Of a stretch of DNA of 64,000 nucleotides, positions 1 to 8,541 are shown one piece after another. The notes below the pieces were generated by a model. The model worked only from the letters and a program-made list of their open reading frames with translations. It did not search any database and was not told the origin of the DNA. The stretch spans positions 1 to 64,000 of the forward strand of contig DUCM01000006.1 of the NCBI GenBank assembly GCA_012959785.1, read 5' to 3'. A program made the translations under genes and the position numbers. The stretch comes from Planctomycetota bacterium. Lineage in GTDB: Bacteria; Planctomycetota; UBA1135; GCA-002686595. Within the stretch, counting starts at the first letter, position 1, and each line of letters starts with the position of its first letter.

Positions 1-98
1 AGGCTGCCGGGGTTCCGGCCGTCGGCCATGGCTTCAGAAGCCATGCCCACAGCCGCGATGGCCGTAAGGCCGGTCAGAATACATTTTGTAAAAGTCAT
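1..98 (-). CDS. Exported protein of unknown function, N-terminal part only
   Basis: An open frame begins with ATG at 98 and runs off the left edge. A purine-rich Shine-Dalgarno stretch (GAGGGAGAA) sits just upstream of the start. The visible 32 residues form a classic signal peptide: Lys near the N-terminus, a hydrophobic core (ILTGLTAIAAVG) and an Ala-x-Ala type cleavage site (EAMA), followed by DGRNPGS. The rest lies outside the window, so no function can be given. The mature start with an Arg and a Gly-Ser-Leu motif weakly resembles the start of the C-terminal domain of the protein at 5305-7890 (RTAGSLLLFPEF), which would be a testable relation. Confidence 0.7.
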   Translation of the reverse strand, partial: MTFTKCILTGLTAIAAVGMASEAMADGRNPGS

Positions 99-628
99 AA
101 TTCTCCCTCTCTAGGAGATGAGTGACGAAGCACTAATTAGTTAAGAGATGAACCGTCGGGAATGACAGGCTCAAGGAACAAGCTTCCAAGACGCGTGCGG
201 TTCAAAGGACGCACAGCGTGCGACTCTCTCTCCGTGCGAACATGGCTTCTTCAAAGAAAACCCTGAAGCTGTGGGTTTCTAAAGATTCCCAACCGGGAAG
301 GACCAAGTCTCCCTTGACTCCTTCTCAACAGGAAGACGCATTGCAACCCAGATCCGCCTTGGGCGCAAGTGCAATTTCGTTCAAATGCCCCGGGTTTCCA
401 CCTTTTCTTCAACTATATGCAGCCCAGGCGTACTTCTCCCGGTGGAACCAACCTCCTCCGGTCGAAACCTGGCCCTCACAGGCGCGCCTGGTTCCCCTCG
501 GCGCCTGGTCCATTTCTGGCAGCTGCGGGCCGTAGGGAGACAGGAAAACGGGGCAGGAGCCATTCCCGCCCGTGCTACGCTCCCCTCGGTCCCGCCGCTG
601 CCCACGCACCCATCGCCTAGACTCCACC
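99..628. other. 530-base intergenic region between divergent genes
   Basis: This stretch separates the leftward exported-protein gene from the rightward FG-GAP lipoprotein gene, so it must hold two divergent promoters. The first 150 bases are less GC-rich than the rest. Short open frames here overlap each other on both strands, lack ribosome binding sites and have low-complexity Arg/Pro-rich translations. I see no convincing gene, RNA or terminator. Confidence 0.5.
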
Positions 629-2023
629 ATGAAGACCTCCTCCAAGGCCCGCCTGACCCCCTGTATCCTGGGCCTGGGGCTTTTGCTCCCCGCCTGCTCC
701 CGCACTCCTGTGGAGCCTCCTGGAGGCCCTTCCGCCGACTCAGGGCAGCCGAAGCAAGACGAGGTTACCGGCATCGGGAACCCCCTCACCCAGCGAACCC
801 TCAAGGAGCTGTTCGGGAGCCCGGGCGATGTGGCCCCCGAACGGTCCACCGGGCATCCCGACCTCGACTTCGAGGAGATCTCCGGCGTCCTGCCCGCCAC
901 AGGCACCTGGCGCGAGCACCCGCTCCTGACGGACCTCAACGGCGACGGCCTGGACGATTTGGTGGCCTCCAATCGAGAAGAAGAAGGCCTCCATGTCTGG
1001 CTGCGAACCGCCGCAGGCAGCTGGGAGCCCAGCCTCGATGGCCTGCCTCGCGACCTGATGTACGGCGGCAGCGAAGCCGCCGACCTCGACGGCGATGGGC
1101 GCCGCGACCTGATCTTCGCCGCCCACAAGCTGCACGCCCGGGTCTTTCTCAACAAACCCCTGGATGGCAATCCGGACGGCATTCGGTGGGAAGAGGTGCC
1201 CGGCGCTCTTGAGTGCACCTTCCTGGGGCTGGATGTGGCCCTCGGCAATCTGAACGGCGACGGATTCAGCGACGCTGTGATCATCTCCCAGTTCGCCATG
1301 GACCGCGCCACCGGCGGCCTGGCCGTGTACTTTGGCCGCGGGGACGGGACCTTCGAGCGCCAGACCGAACACTCCACCCTGCTCGGCCGTAGTCGCTGCG
1401 GTCACCAGGTCGAGTGTACCGATCTCGATGGCGATGGCCTCGATGACATACTCGTGGCCGCCGAGTGGGGCCTACAGGTGTTCTTCGCGCGCCGCGACAC
1501 GCCCACAGGCGCGGTGCGCTTCGAGGAACGCTCCCAGGGCCTCAAGGTTCCCGAGAACATCGGCAACAGCCTGTACTCTTTCGTGGCCTGCGAGTTGACT
1601 GGCACAGCTCCCCTGGAAGTGGCCTTCTGCGGCTTGGCGGACCCCGCCATCCCCGAGGGAGAGCACAACAATGCCGGCGCCTACCGTTGGACGGGCGAGG
1701 GTTGGGAACAGTTCGACCAGGGTCTTCCCAGCCAGAGGGCCTTCCGCGACATCCTCTCGGCCGACTTTAACGCCGACGGCCACGGCGACCTGGTGCTCTC
1801 GGGGCCCGGGCAAGGTGTGGTCCTGTTCCTCGGCGACGGAGCGGGCATGTTCAAGGCCCAGGGACAGTTCCAGAACACCGGAGCTGGCGGTAACTGTTCC
1901 ATCGGCGATGTGGACCAAGATGGCCGCCCGGACATCGCCATCTCGAACGGTGCCACCAAGCGCCGCCCCGATGCCGGCGGGATCAAGGTTTTCTTGAACA
2001 GAGCCGTCGCTTTCGAAGAGTAA
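629..2023 (+). CDS. FG-GAP/VCBS repeat lipoprotein
   Basis: A 464-aa surface or periplasmic lipoprotein of unknown role. The start at 629 is preferred to an upstream in-frame ATG at 572 because it places a lipoprotein signal (hydrophobic GLGLLLPAC, lipid Cys about residue 23) at the N-terminus. The mature part carries at least six Ca-binding loops of the FG-GAP/VCBS type: DLNGDGLDD, DLDGDGRRD, NLNGDGFSD, DLDGDGLDD, DFNADGHGD and DVDQDGRPD. They are spaced as expected for the blades of an integrin-alpha-like beta-propeller. Such proteins are usually extracellular ligand- or matrix-binding. A terminator follows at 2071-2104. No enzyme motif was seen. Confidence 0.85.
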   Translation: MKTSSKARLTPCILGLGLLLPACSRTPVEPPGGPSADSGQPKQDEVTGIGNPLTQRTLKELFGSPGDVAPERSTGHPDLDFEEISGVLPATGTWREHPLLTDLNGDGLDDLVASNREEEGLHVWLRTAAGSWEPSLDGLPRDLMYGGSEAADLDGDGRRDLIFAAHKLHARVFLNKPLDGNPDGIRWEEVPGALECTFLGLDVALGNLNGDGFSDAVIISQFAMDRATGGLAVYFGRGDGTFERQTEHSTLLGRSRCGHQVECTDLDGDGLDDILVAAEWGLQVFFARRDTPTGAVRFEERSQGLKVPENIGNSLYSFVACELTGTAPLEVAFCGLADPAIPEGEHNNAGAYRWTGEGWEQFDQGLPSQRAFRDILSADFNADGHGDLVLSGPGQGVVLFLGDGAGMFKAQGQFQNTGAGGNCSIGDVDQDGRPDIAISNGATKRRPDAGGIKVFLNRAVAFEE

Positions 2024-2070
2024 GCAGACAACCCTCCCGCAACGCAGAGGGCTTCCGCCAACAACGCACA

Positions 2071-2104
2071 GAGGGCCCGGGACGCTTGCGCGCCCCGGGC
2101 CCTC
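2071..2104. terminator. Rho-independent terminator between convergent genes
   Basis: Perfect 11-bp stem GAGGGCCCGGG / CCCGGGCCCTC with a 12-nt loop, followed on the + strand by TTGTTG. It lies 47 bases after the stop of the rightward FG-GAP gene and 20 bases from the stop of the leftward one, so it could serve both. The T-tract is short, so efficiency is uncertain. Confidence 0.7.
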
Positions 2105-2123
2105 TTGTTGAGGCTAGCGGAGT

Positions 2124-3701
2124 CTAGTTCCCGCGAGAGATAGAGAAACCGAAGTTCCCACCCTCGCTCTCGCCAGTAAGCGTAAAGTCGTCGTCGGCGG
2201 CTGCAGTATCGCTGAGTACCGGAGAGCCACGGAAGAGGTAGACGCGGCCTACTTTCTCGGAGACATCGGCGCTGAGCGGAGCCGCAGGGGCAGAGGACAT
2301 GAGGTCCGCAATCCCGTCTCCGTCGCAGTCGAGGACTTCGATGGCACTGCCGAAGCGCCCGTAGTCGTAGGGTTCGCCGGTGTAGATGATGTCACTGTAG
2401 GAGGCCAACTCGTCGCTGAGCGCATCACCTCCGTAGAAGACAAACACGCGGCCGTTCTTCTGGGCACCGAAGGAGCTGCGCGGCGAACCGATGAGGACAT
2501 CATCAAAGCCGTCACCGTTGAGGTCCGCCACGGCCGACTCCACACCAAAACCAGACTTGCTGGTGTAGCCTGAGTAGATGGCATCGGCCAGGGAGGCGTC
2601 GCCGCCGCCGAAACCGCTGGAACCAAAGAACACATAGACTCGGCCGGTTTCTGTTCCCAGGGTATCCGTCTTGGGTGCGCCAATGACCAGGTCCGGGATT
2701 CCATCGCTGTTGATCAGGCCACAGGCGATCGAGGTACCGAATTCATCCGTCCCCTCCTCGCTGTCAAGACGCAGGTCGGCGCTCGAGCGCAAACCAGAGG
2801 CGAGGCCCTGGCCCCGAAAGATGTGCACGAATCCGCCAATGTAGAGCAGCGGCGAGTCCACCTCGCCGGCGATGGCCAGATCAGCCTTGCCGTCACCGTC
2901 GATGTCGGCAGCGCAGACCGCCGAACCGAATTTCTCGGAGTCGACTTCGCCCCAGAGGATCGTGTTTGCGTCGGCAGCACCGCGATCGGCGAGGGAGTTG
3001 CCGCCAAGGAAAACATAGACGCAGCCCGCATCCTCAATCTCGTCGGGAGTGCCGGGGTCGAAGTCGGCGCCAGGCGCACCAACGAGCAGGTCCAGCGCGC
3101 CGTCACCGTTGATGTCGCCGAGGTCCATGGAATCACCGAAGTGATCGCCCATGCTGCCGTATGGGCTGCCCGCCACGGTACCTGCTCCAGTGAGGGTGAT
3201 GTCCGCTTCGCTGGAAACCAGGACTGCATTATCGCTCAGGGGGCCGAGGAAAATAAGGACCGCCCCCGCGTCAGCAACCGGCAAATCCCAACGCGGCGAA
3301 CTGACGAGCAAGTCGTCCACGCCGTCACCGTTTACATCACCGGTGGCCACAGCTGAACCAAATTGCTCGTCGTCACCACTGCCCATAAGTTTGACGCTGG
3401 CAGCAGCAGCCGAGACAGTCGGGCCCGGCATGGACTCGTTTCCGAAGAAGACATAGACCGACCCGGAGTAGTCGCCGTTGCTGTCGTCGTAGGCTGCCGA
3501 GACAACGATGTCGGGGATGCCGTCGTCGTTCAGGTCACTGGTGATATTCTGCGTGGATCCGGTTCCAGAGCCGCCGCCGGAACTCGTGTCAGTTCCACCG
3601 CCGCAGCTGAACCCGAAGGTCAGGCAAGCCGTTGAACAAATAATGGCGAGGTGCCGCTGACTCCGTCGCGATCCTCGCTGGTAGCGCATCGAGGTTCTCA
3701 T
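2124..3701 (-). CDS. FG-GAP repeat (integrin-alpha-like) exported protein
   Basis: A protein of about 525 aa. I chose the ATG at 3701, which gives a basic N-terminus, a hydrophobic stretch and a possible lipid Cys (FGFSC, about residue 33). The frame is open upstream to 3824, but that extension is charged and looks non-coding. After a Gly/Ser linker come seven FG-GAP loops: DLNDDGIPD, DVNGDGVDD, DINGDGALD, DIDGDGKAD, LINSDGIPD, DLNGDGFDD and DCDGDGIAD. Most are followed by G.VYVF-type strands, as in integrin beta-propellers. The likely location is the cell surface or periplasm, and the partner is unknown. It is convergent with the other FG-GAP gene but the two are not close paralogues. Confidence 0.85.
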   Translation of the reverse strand: MRTSMRYQRGSRRSQRHLAIICSTACLTFGFSCGGGTDTSSGGGSGTGSTQNITSDLNDDGIPDIVVSAAYDDSNGDYSGSVYVFFGNESMPGPTVSAAAASVKLMGSGDDEQFGSAVATGDVNGDGVDDLLVSSPRWDLPVADAGAVLIFLGPLSDNAVLVSSEADITLTGAGTVAGSPYGSMGDHFGDSMDLGDINGDGALDLLVGAPGADFDPGTPDEIEDAGCVYVFLGGNSLADRGAADANTILWGEVDSEKFGSAVCAADIDGDGKADLAIAGEVDSPLLYIGGFVHIFRGQGLASGLRSSADLRLDSEEGTDEFGTSIACGLINSDGIPDLVIGAPKTDTLGTETGRVYVFFGSSGFGGGDASLADAIYSGYTSKSGFGVESAVADLNGDGFDDVLIGSPRSSFGAQKNGRVFVFYGGDALSDELASYSDIIYTGEPYDYGRFGSAIEVLDCDGDGIADLMSSAPAAPLSADVSEKVGRVYLFRGSPVLSDTAAADDDFTLTGESEGGNFGFSISRGN

Positions 3702-4111
3702 CTGAATAGTTTTGGGGTTGTCGTCCCGGGCACCGTGGAGACCTTGAAGGTCATGTTGAAGGCCACGCAGCTCTGAACTTGGAGAGGGGCTCCTAGAGCC
3801 CACCGAATCTTCTTGAATTGGCACCGGATGGCGCCTTGAAGGAGCGAGAGACGGTGCTTCTGCCGGTTTTTGCCCCCAGTCGGGATCTCAACCTTCAGTC
3901 GAACACAGTCGAACACGGGCTGAAAGTAGCATGATCCGGCCCAACTGTGGGCACCTAATGTACGATGTTTTATTATTTCTCACAGGAGCCCTCACCGGCC
4001 TGGAGGGCCCGGCTAGCCCCCTCCTGGGCCCAACGAGCCCTCTTTCCAAGGCCCCTGCATGGGTTTTCTAAGGCGGACCGCAAGGGTGCCTGGTGCGGAT
4101 AGCAGCCGGGG
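3702..4111. other. 410-base region upstream of the leftward FG-GAP gene
   Basis: No gene is supported here. An AT-rich patch (TTTTATTATTT, about 3968-3978) stands out against the GC-rich background and could be part of the promoter of the leftward FG-GAP gene. Clear -35/-10 boxes cannot be assigned. The region also holds the 3' untranslated part of the TPR lipoprotein gene. Confidence 0.35.
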
Positions 4112-5134
4112 CTAGGGGGAATCAGCTTGCTTTTTTGCTGCTTCCTTCCGGGCGGCCTTGGCCCGCTCTCTCACCGATGCCGGAATCGGGGGGCCCCCCC
4201 GGCGGCGGGAGCCCTGGTCGGGATCCAAGATTCCCTCGGATTCGAGCTGCTTCTTGGCTGCCCTGGCCGCCTGTACATAGAGGGCCTCGACGGTCGCTTC
4301 GTTGCCGCTGAATTCGAGGGCCCGGGTGGCGTACATCTGCGCAGCCACGGGATCGCCCAGGAGCAGGAGGAGCTCTGCGCCCAGGCGCCAAGCACGCCAG
4401 TCCTGCGGGGCGACTTCGAGGACCTCTTCCACCATGGGCAGCAGGCCTGCATCAAGTTCCTCGCCCGGCACCGTCAAGCGCAAGAGGGTGTGGGCTTTTT
4501 CGCGCTTGGCGTGGATGTTGCTCAGGTCGTAGGAAAGGGCCGCTTCGAAGTTTCCAAGGGCCCCTTCGTGGTCTCCGCCAGCGGCGCGGATCAAGCCCAG
4601 GTTGTATTCCACATCGCCGAGGTCCGCACCCAGGTCGGCGGCCCTCTGAAAAGCCAGGGTCGCATCCTTGAGCCGATTCTGGCGGCCCAAGGCCACGCCG
4701 AGCGAGAGCTGGTACGCGGAGCTTTCGGCACCTTCAGCCGCGGCATCGTCCAGGATCTCCAACGCCTTCGAGACGAGATTCAGGCGCTGATAGACGTCCG
4801 AGAGCACAAGCGACTGCTCGAGATCAGCGGGGAAGGCCTCGAGCCCTTTGCGCAGGACGCTGACTGCCTTGGGGACCTCGTTCTGGCCGAGACGCGCCTT
4901 GGCGAGCCACAGCCAGTCTTCGGCGTCGAGATCCATGACCTCGGCCCGGGGCCCGAGCTCCGCCACGATCTGGTCAAACTGTCCGCCGGCCATGAAGCGC
5001 GCCATGCGCTCCGCGGTTTCCCGCTGGCCGGCGTTGGCGGCATCCGCGTCAACCACAGCGCCGCCCTCGGCGCCGCTGCCGCAGCCACCGAGCAGGACCA
5101 ACAACAAAAGGAGAGGGAGCAGGCTGATCTTCAT
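4112..5134 (-). CDS. Tetratricopeptide-repeat lipoprotein
   Basis: A 340-aa protein starting at ATG 5134. The frame stays open to 5308 but only this start gives a lipoprotein signal (hydrophobic run ending LLGGC, lipid Cys 18). The rest is alpha-helical with TPR-like pairs such as LSLGVALGRQNRLKDATLAF and VEYNLGLIRAAGGDHEGALG. The C-terminus is Lys/Arg-rich (RERAKAARKEAAKK). TPR lipoproteins commonly scaffold envelope complexes, but no partner is evident here. The upstream neighbour on the same strand (NHL protein) ends at 5305, leaving a 170-base gap, so the two may or may not be co-transcribed. Confidence 0.8.
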   Translation of the reverse strand: MKISLLPLLLLLVLLGGCGSGAEGGAVVDADAANAGQRETAERMARFMAGGQFDQIVAELGPRAEVMDLDAEDWLWLAKARLGQNEVPKAVSVLRKGLEAFPADLEQSLVLSDVYQRLNLVSKALEILDDAAAEGAESSAYQLSLGVALGRQNRLKDATLAFQRAADLGADLGDVEYNLGLIRAAGGDHEGALGNFEAALSYDLSNIHAKREKAHTLLRLTVPGEELDAGLLPMVEEVLEVAPQDWRAWRLGAELLLLLGDPVAAQMYATRALEFSGNEATVEALYVQAARAAKKQLESEGILDPDQGSRRRGGPPIPASVRERAKAARKEAAKKQADSP

Positions 5135-5304
5135 CGAATACGAGGGGGTTGAGGGCGAGGGGCCGGGCCGGGCTGCGAGGCCTTCACACGCGGCCCCGCC
5201 AAACCGTTGGGTGGCAAGAGTCCTACGGGACACAGATTCGGCGCGGGAGTCAATTCCCGGGGAGAATATGAAGATGTACGGCCCAGGGCCCCTCGCGCCC
5301 TGGC

Positions 5305-7890
5305 TCACTGACCGCTCAAGCTGTGCGGGAGCAGTACGCCACCGGACTGCGAGCAGAGTTCAAAGGGCAAATCGGCCGCGGCGTAGGCCCCCACCCGCTC
5401 GATCAGAACGGCGTAGAAGGCCGGATTCTCGATGCTGGTGGTCTGCGAGTGCGCCACGGCGCCGTCGATTTGAAACCAGCCCGACTCGCGCGCCGGGGCT
5501 CCGAGGATCTCGTTCTGACTGTGATTCGTGAGGCCCGCTAGGAACGAGTTGCCAAAAGCGCCCGAGATGTCCAACAGGGAGCACTTCTCCCAACAGTGGA
5601 AGCTGTGCTCGGCCGAAAAGCGTTCCTCATTGTCGTTGTAGATGGCGAAGTCAAGGGTGGTGATGAATTGTGACCCGCCCGAGAGCGCGATCATCACCAA
5701 CTCGCCGGCGACGCCAGAGGCTGCGCCGTCCTGCCCCAAGAAACGCGGCACGAGCAACGACTCGGGAGCCTGAGAATACTCCAGGCCATTCAGGTCGAGC
5801 AACCCGTCGCCGTCCAAGTCGGTCCCGCTCGTTCCGCCCAGACCCTCGAAGGCCACGGCGTTCGTCGAGTACTCGAAAGCCTCCAACCCGTCCAATTGCA
5901 AGGCAGCTCCAATCAGCGCGTTGTGCGCCACGGGCTCCCCAGTAGTGGCGTCTTTCGCGAAGGCGTAAACAAAGCCGCGGTCGCCGTTCGGATTGTGAGC
6001 GCAGGTCAACAGGGCCAGGGTATCGCAGGCGCTCAGGACTTCGGTGCGGTTGAACTCCTGGCAATTGTTGCCGTCAATGTAGACGAACTCCACGGCGATA
6101 TCGCCAGCGGAGTCGCAATCCACATGGGTCACGGTCAGGAGCGTCAGGATGCCAGGCGCATTGTCGAATTCCGGGAAGAGCAGCAAGCTGCCAGCCGTCC
6201 GGCGGTCGATGGGGTTGCAGGCATTGGGCTCGCTGCCGCTGTCGCCCTCCACCGTCAAGTCGAACAGCGCCGGCGACTCGCAACTCGTGGAGGAACCCTG
6301 GAAGGTCACGCGTACCTCCAGGAAACGGCCCCCAATGGCCACTCCGCTGCCATTACCCGTACCAGCGAAGGACTCGGAGGCGAGCCCCACTTCAGTCTCG
6401 GAAGCGCGCACTTCCACGACCAAAGCAGTACCCGTGGGAGCGCCCGCATTCCAGGAAACTCGGTTCCACTGCACGCCGGCCTCGCCACCATCGGTGACCA
6501 CGCTCCAGTTGCCGCCATCGGCGATGCCCTGGTAGCTGCCACTGCCGGTCATGTCGCTGGGGTTGAAGGGTTGCGATCCGCCGCCCAGAGCAACGCTAAA
6601 GTCGACGCTGTTGGTCAGCGGGTTGATGCGACTGACATCGTCACTGCCCTGGTTCGAAACCCATATCTTCCCTTGGCCGTCCACGGCCACACCATTGGGC
6701 TTGACCCCCACGCTGATGACCGCGATCAACGCGCCGCTGTTGTCGAGGCGGTAGACGGTGTTGCTGGCAAAACCGGCCACCCAAATCGACTGGTCCGAAG
6801 GCAGAATGGTGAGACCGTGCAGGTTGCTGGCGCCGGCGACCGGAAATTGGCCGGTCTCGCTGCCCGAAGCATTCAAGCGCCGCACTTCGCCCCCACCGGC
6901 GACCCACACGGTGCCGCCCGCATCCACGGCCACCCCTCGCGGTGTAAAGCTCGTGGGACTGAAGTTGATGCATGTGCCAGGAGGAGTGGCCGCCCCGTCG
7001 AAGCGCAGCAAGGAGCGCTGGTTGGGCGACACCGACCACAGCACGCCGGAGTCGATCACGCTGCCGTAGCCGCCGCAGGGTTCACAGACCAGCGCACCGC
7101 GACAGGCGCCATCATTGCCGTTGAGCTTGCGCAGACAGACCGGGGTGATCGAATAGCCCGCCGCCCACACATCCCCCGCGGCGTCGATGGCGATCCCGCG
7201 CACATTCGGCACGCTGGGGGTCTTCTGGAAGACGAGCAGGCACTCGTCCAGGGCGTCCTGCACCAGGGCAGAGCCGCAAGCCCCGCCTGCGCCATCGCTG
7301 CCAGGAGGCCAGGACAGGACATCTCCCAGGCCCCTTGAGGTGCGAATCAAGCCGTCGCCGTCACGGTCCACGGCTGTGCTGTAACAGTAAGGGGGCGCCA
7401 GGAATTGGCCCTGGGAATCGGGTGAGCCCGAGGCATCCACCCGCGTGCCGCCCACTACCAGGCCGACCTTCACCAGAGAGCCCTCTATGCCCGCGATGTC
7501 CTCGGACCGGTTGCCCATCCAGGTGTTGCCATCGGGGGCCACCGTGGCCCGAGAGGGGTCCTGGGCCTCACCCTCGGGGGCCGAGCGGTACTCACCCACG
7601 ATCTGCCCAGTGAGACTGTCGATGCGCACCAGGGTGCCGTTGCCGGCGTTGGCCACGCTGACGAAGGGCAGGGGACGATCCTTTGAGACGAGTTCCAGTT
7701 GGCCCGGGGACGCGTTGGGGTGCTCGATCTCGAGGTAGGTGCCGAGGTCAAAATCCGCATCGGTGGTGTAAGTCCTGTCCTGGGCCGTCGCCGCGAGGAT
7801 CAGACCACAGCAGGTGCCTACGACAAGCAGCGGGCGGGAAACGGATGTGGCGGCGCGCCAGCCAAGCTGGCGGATCGTGGTGCGGTTCAT
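5305..7890 (-). CDS. Exported NHL/Vgb-like beta-propeller protein
   Basis: An 861-aa protein. The ATG at 7890 is chosen because it is preceded by a GGAGAGAG ribosome site and begins a signal peptide ending AATAQ. Residues of about 50-450 carry repeated blades with VAVDxxGxxWVAG or VAVDGQGKIWVSN motifs, typical of NHL or virginiamycin-B-lyase-like six-bladed propellers. One blade reads DRDGDGLIRTSRGLGDVLSW, a form I associate with planctomycete exported propellers. A C-terminal part of about 270 aa, starting near GSLLLFPEFD and rich in Cys, looks like a separate beta-domain. No catalytic residues of Vgb were identified, so the call is structural only. Transcribed away from the tandem-repeat-bearing region at 7891-8541. 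Confidence 0.75.
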   Translation of the reverse strand: MNRTTIRQLGWRAATSVSRPLLVVGTCCGLILAATAQDRTYTTDADFDLGTYLEIEHPNASPGQLELVSKDRPLPFVSVANAGNGTLVRIDSLTGQIVGEYRSAPEGEAQDPSRATVAPDGNTWMGNRSEDIAGIEGSLVKVGLVVGGTRVDASGSPDSQGQFLAPPYCYSTAVDRDGDGLIRTSRGLGDVLSWPPGSDGAGGACGSALVQDALDECLLVFQKTPSVPNVRGIAIDAAGDVWAAGYSITPVCLRKLNGNDGACRGALVCEPCGGYGSVIDSGVLWSVSPNQRSLLRFDGAATPPGTCINFSPTSFTPRGVAVDAGGTVWVAGGGEVRRLNASGSETGQFPVAGASNLHGLTILPSDQSIWVAGFASNTVYRLDNSGALIAVISVGVKPNGVAVDGQGKIWVSNQGSDDVSRINPLTNSVDFSVALGGGSQPFNPSDMTGSGSYQGIADGGNWSVVTDGGEAGVQWNRVSWNAGAPTGTALVVEVRASETEVGLASESFAGTGNGSGVAIGGRFLEVRVTFQGSSTSCESPALFDLTVEGDSGSEPNACNPIDRRTAGSLLLFPEFDNAPGILTLLTVTHVDCDSAGDIAVEFVYIDGNNCQEFNRTEVLSACDTLALLTCAHNPNGDRGFVYAFAKDATTGEPVAHNALIGAALQLDGLEAFEYSTNAVAFEGLGGTSGTDLDGDGLLDLNGLEYSQAPESLLVPRFLGQDGAASGVAGELVMIALSGGSQFITTLDFAIYNDNEERFSAEHSFHCWEKCSLLDISGAFGNSFLAGLTNHSQNEILGAPARESGWFQIDGAVAHSQTTSIENPAFYAVLIERVGAYAAADLPFELCSQSGGVLLPHSLSGQ

Positions 7891-8541
7891 GGTGTCTCTC
7901 TCCAGAGTCTCTCTCCAGCTACATTGGCCCCTGGCGGGCCGAGGAATGCGAGGCGCCGCCAGCGGGGAACGGGCTCGGAGAGGGCCCCGAGGTGTGAGAG
8001 TTGAGAACCGTGACTGACGCGCTAACCACGCCAGATACACCTTCCTGCCCCACGGGCAGCGGGCCGGGCAAGCCCCGCAAGGCCCGCACTACCCCTCCTC
8101 CTCTCGACGGGCCTTCAAGGGCAGCGCGGCGAAAGGGCCGCGACCCTGACCAGGCCACCGGGGCGCCAGCCGGGCCGACGCTCACTCCAATAGGACTTTT
8201 CAATCCATAGGATATTTCAATCTGTAGGATACTTCAATCCAGAGAGCGCGAACTGTCAAGGGGGCTCGTACGCAATCTGCGCAGAATCCGTCAGGGCACG
8301 CGAACCCGCGCCCCAAGCAGGGGCTCCCGGGCTGAAGAGCTGATGTTTTCCAAGCCAAGCGCCTCATCTGAAGCGCCCCATCCCGGGCAATTCAGGCTAG
8401 ACTTTGAGGAGTTCCGCCTGCCGTCCAGGAGCACCTCCCCGAAGTGCCCTCTTCCCCAATCCCCTAGAACCACGGTATTCCCGTCGTGGGGGCGGCTGGT
8501 TTCGTCTTATCCCCATGGATCCAGCAATCGAACCCCGCGTT
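7891..8541. other. 650-base divergent intergenic region
   Basis: The region lies between two divergent exported-protein genes and must hold both promoters. It includes three tandem 17-base units (8191-8241, listed separately), which are notably AT-rich in a GC-rich surrounding. Small open frames on both strands here have no ribosome sites and no recognisable products. I see no RNA gene. Confidence 0.45.
8191..8241. repeat. Three tandem copies of a 17-base unit
   Basis: Units at 8191-8207, 8208-8224 and 8225-8241 follow the consensus TAGGAYAYTTCAATCYR. Only four positions vary. Copies follow one another without spacers, which places the same face of the site about every 1.6 helical turns. Their position in a divergent promoter region suggests an operator or iteron-like protein binding array. 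No regulator gene is adjacent. Confidence 0.75.

Noticed and set aside
218-535. Small + strand frame in the first intergenic region
   Set aside because: No ribosome site, overlapping frames on both strands, and a low-complexity translation.
5280-5304. Hairpin CCAGGGC / GCCCTGG after the NHL protein stop
   Set aside because: A short stem without a T-tract in GC-rich DNA. Chance is likely.
5896-7338. Long + strand open frame (480 codons) opposite the NHL protein gene
   Set aside because: It is the reverse of a well-supported propeller gene. High GC forces long antisense frames, and its translation shows no domain, only Ala/Gly/His-rich filler.
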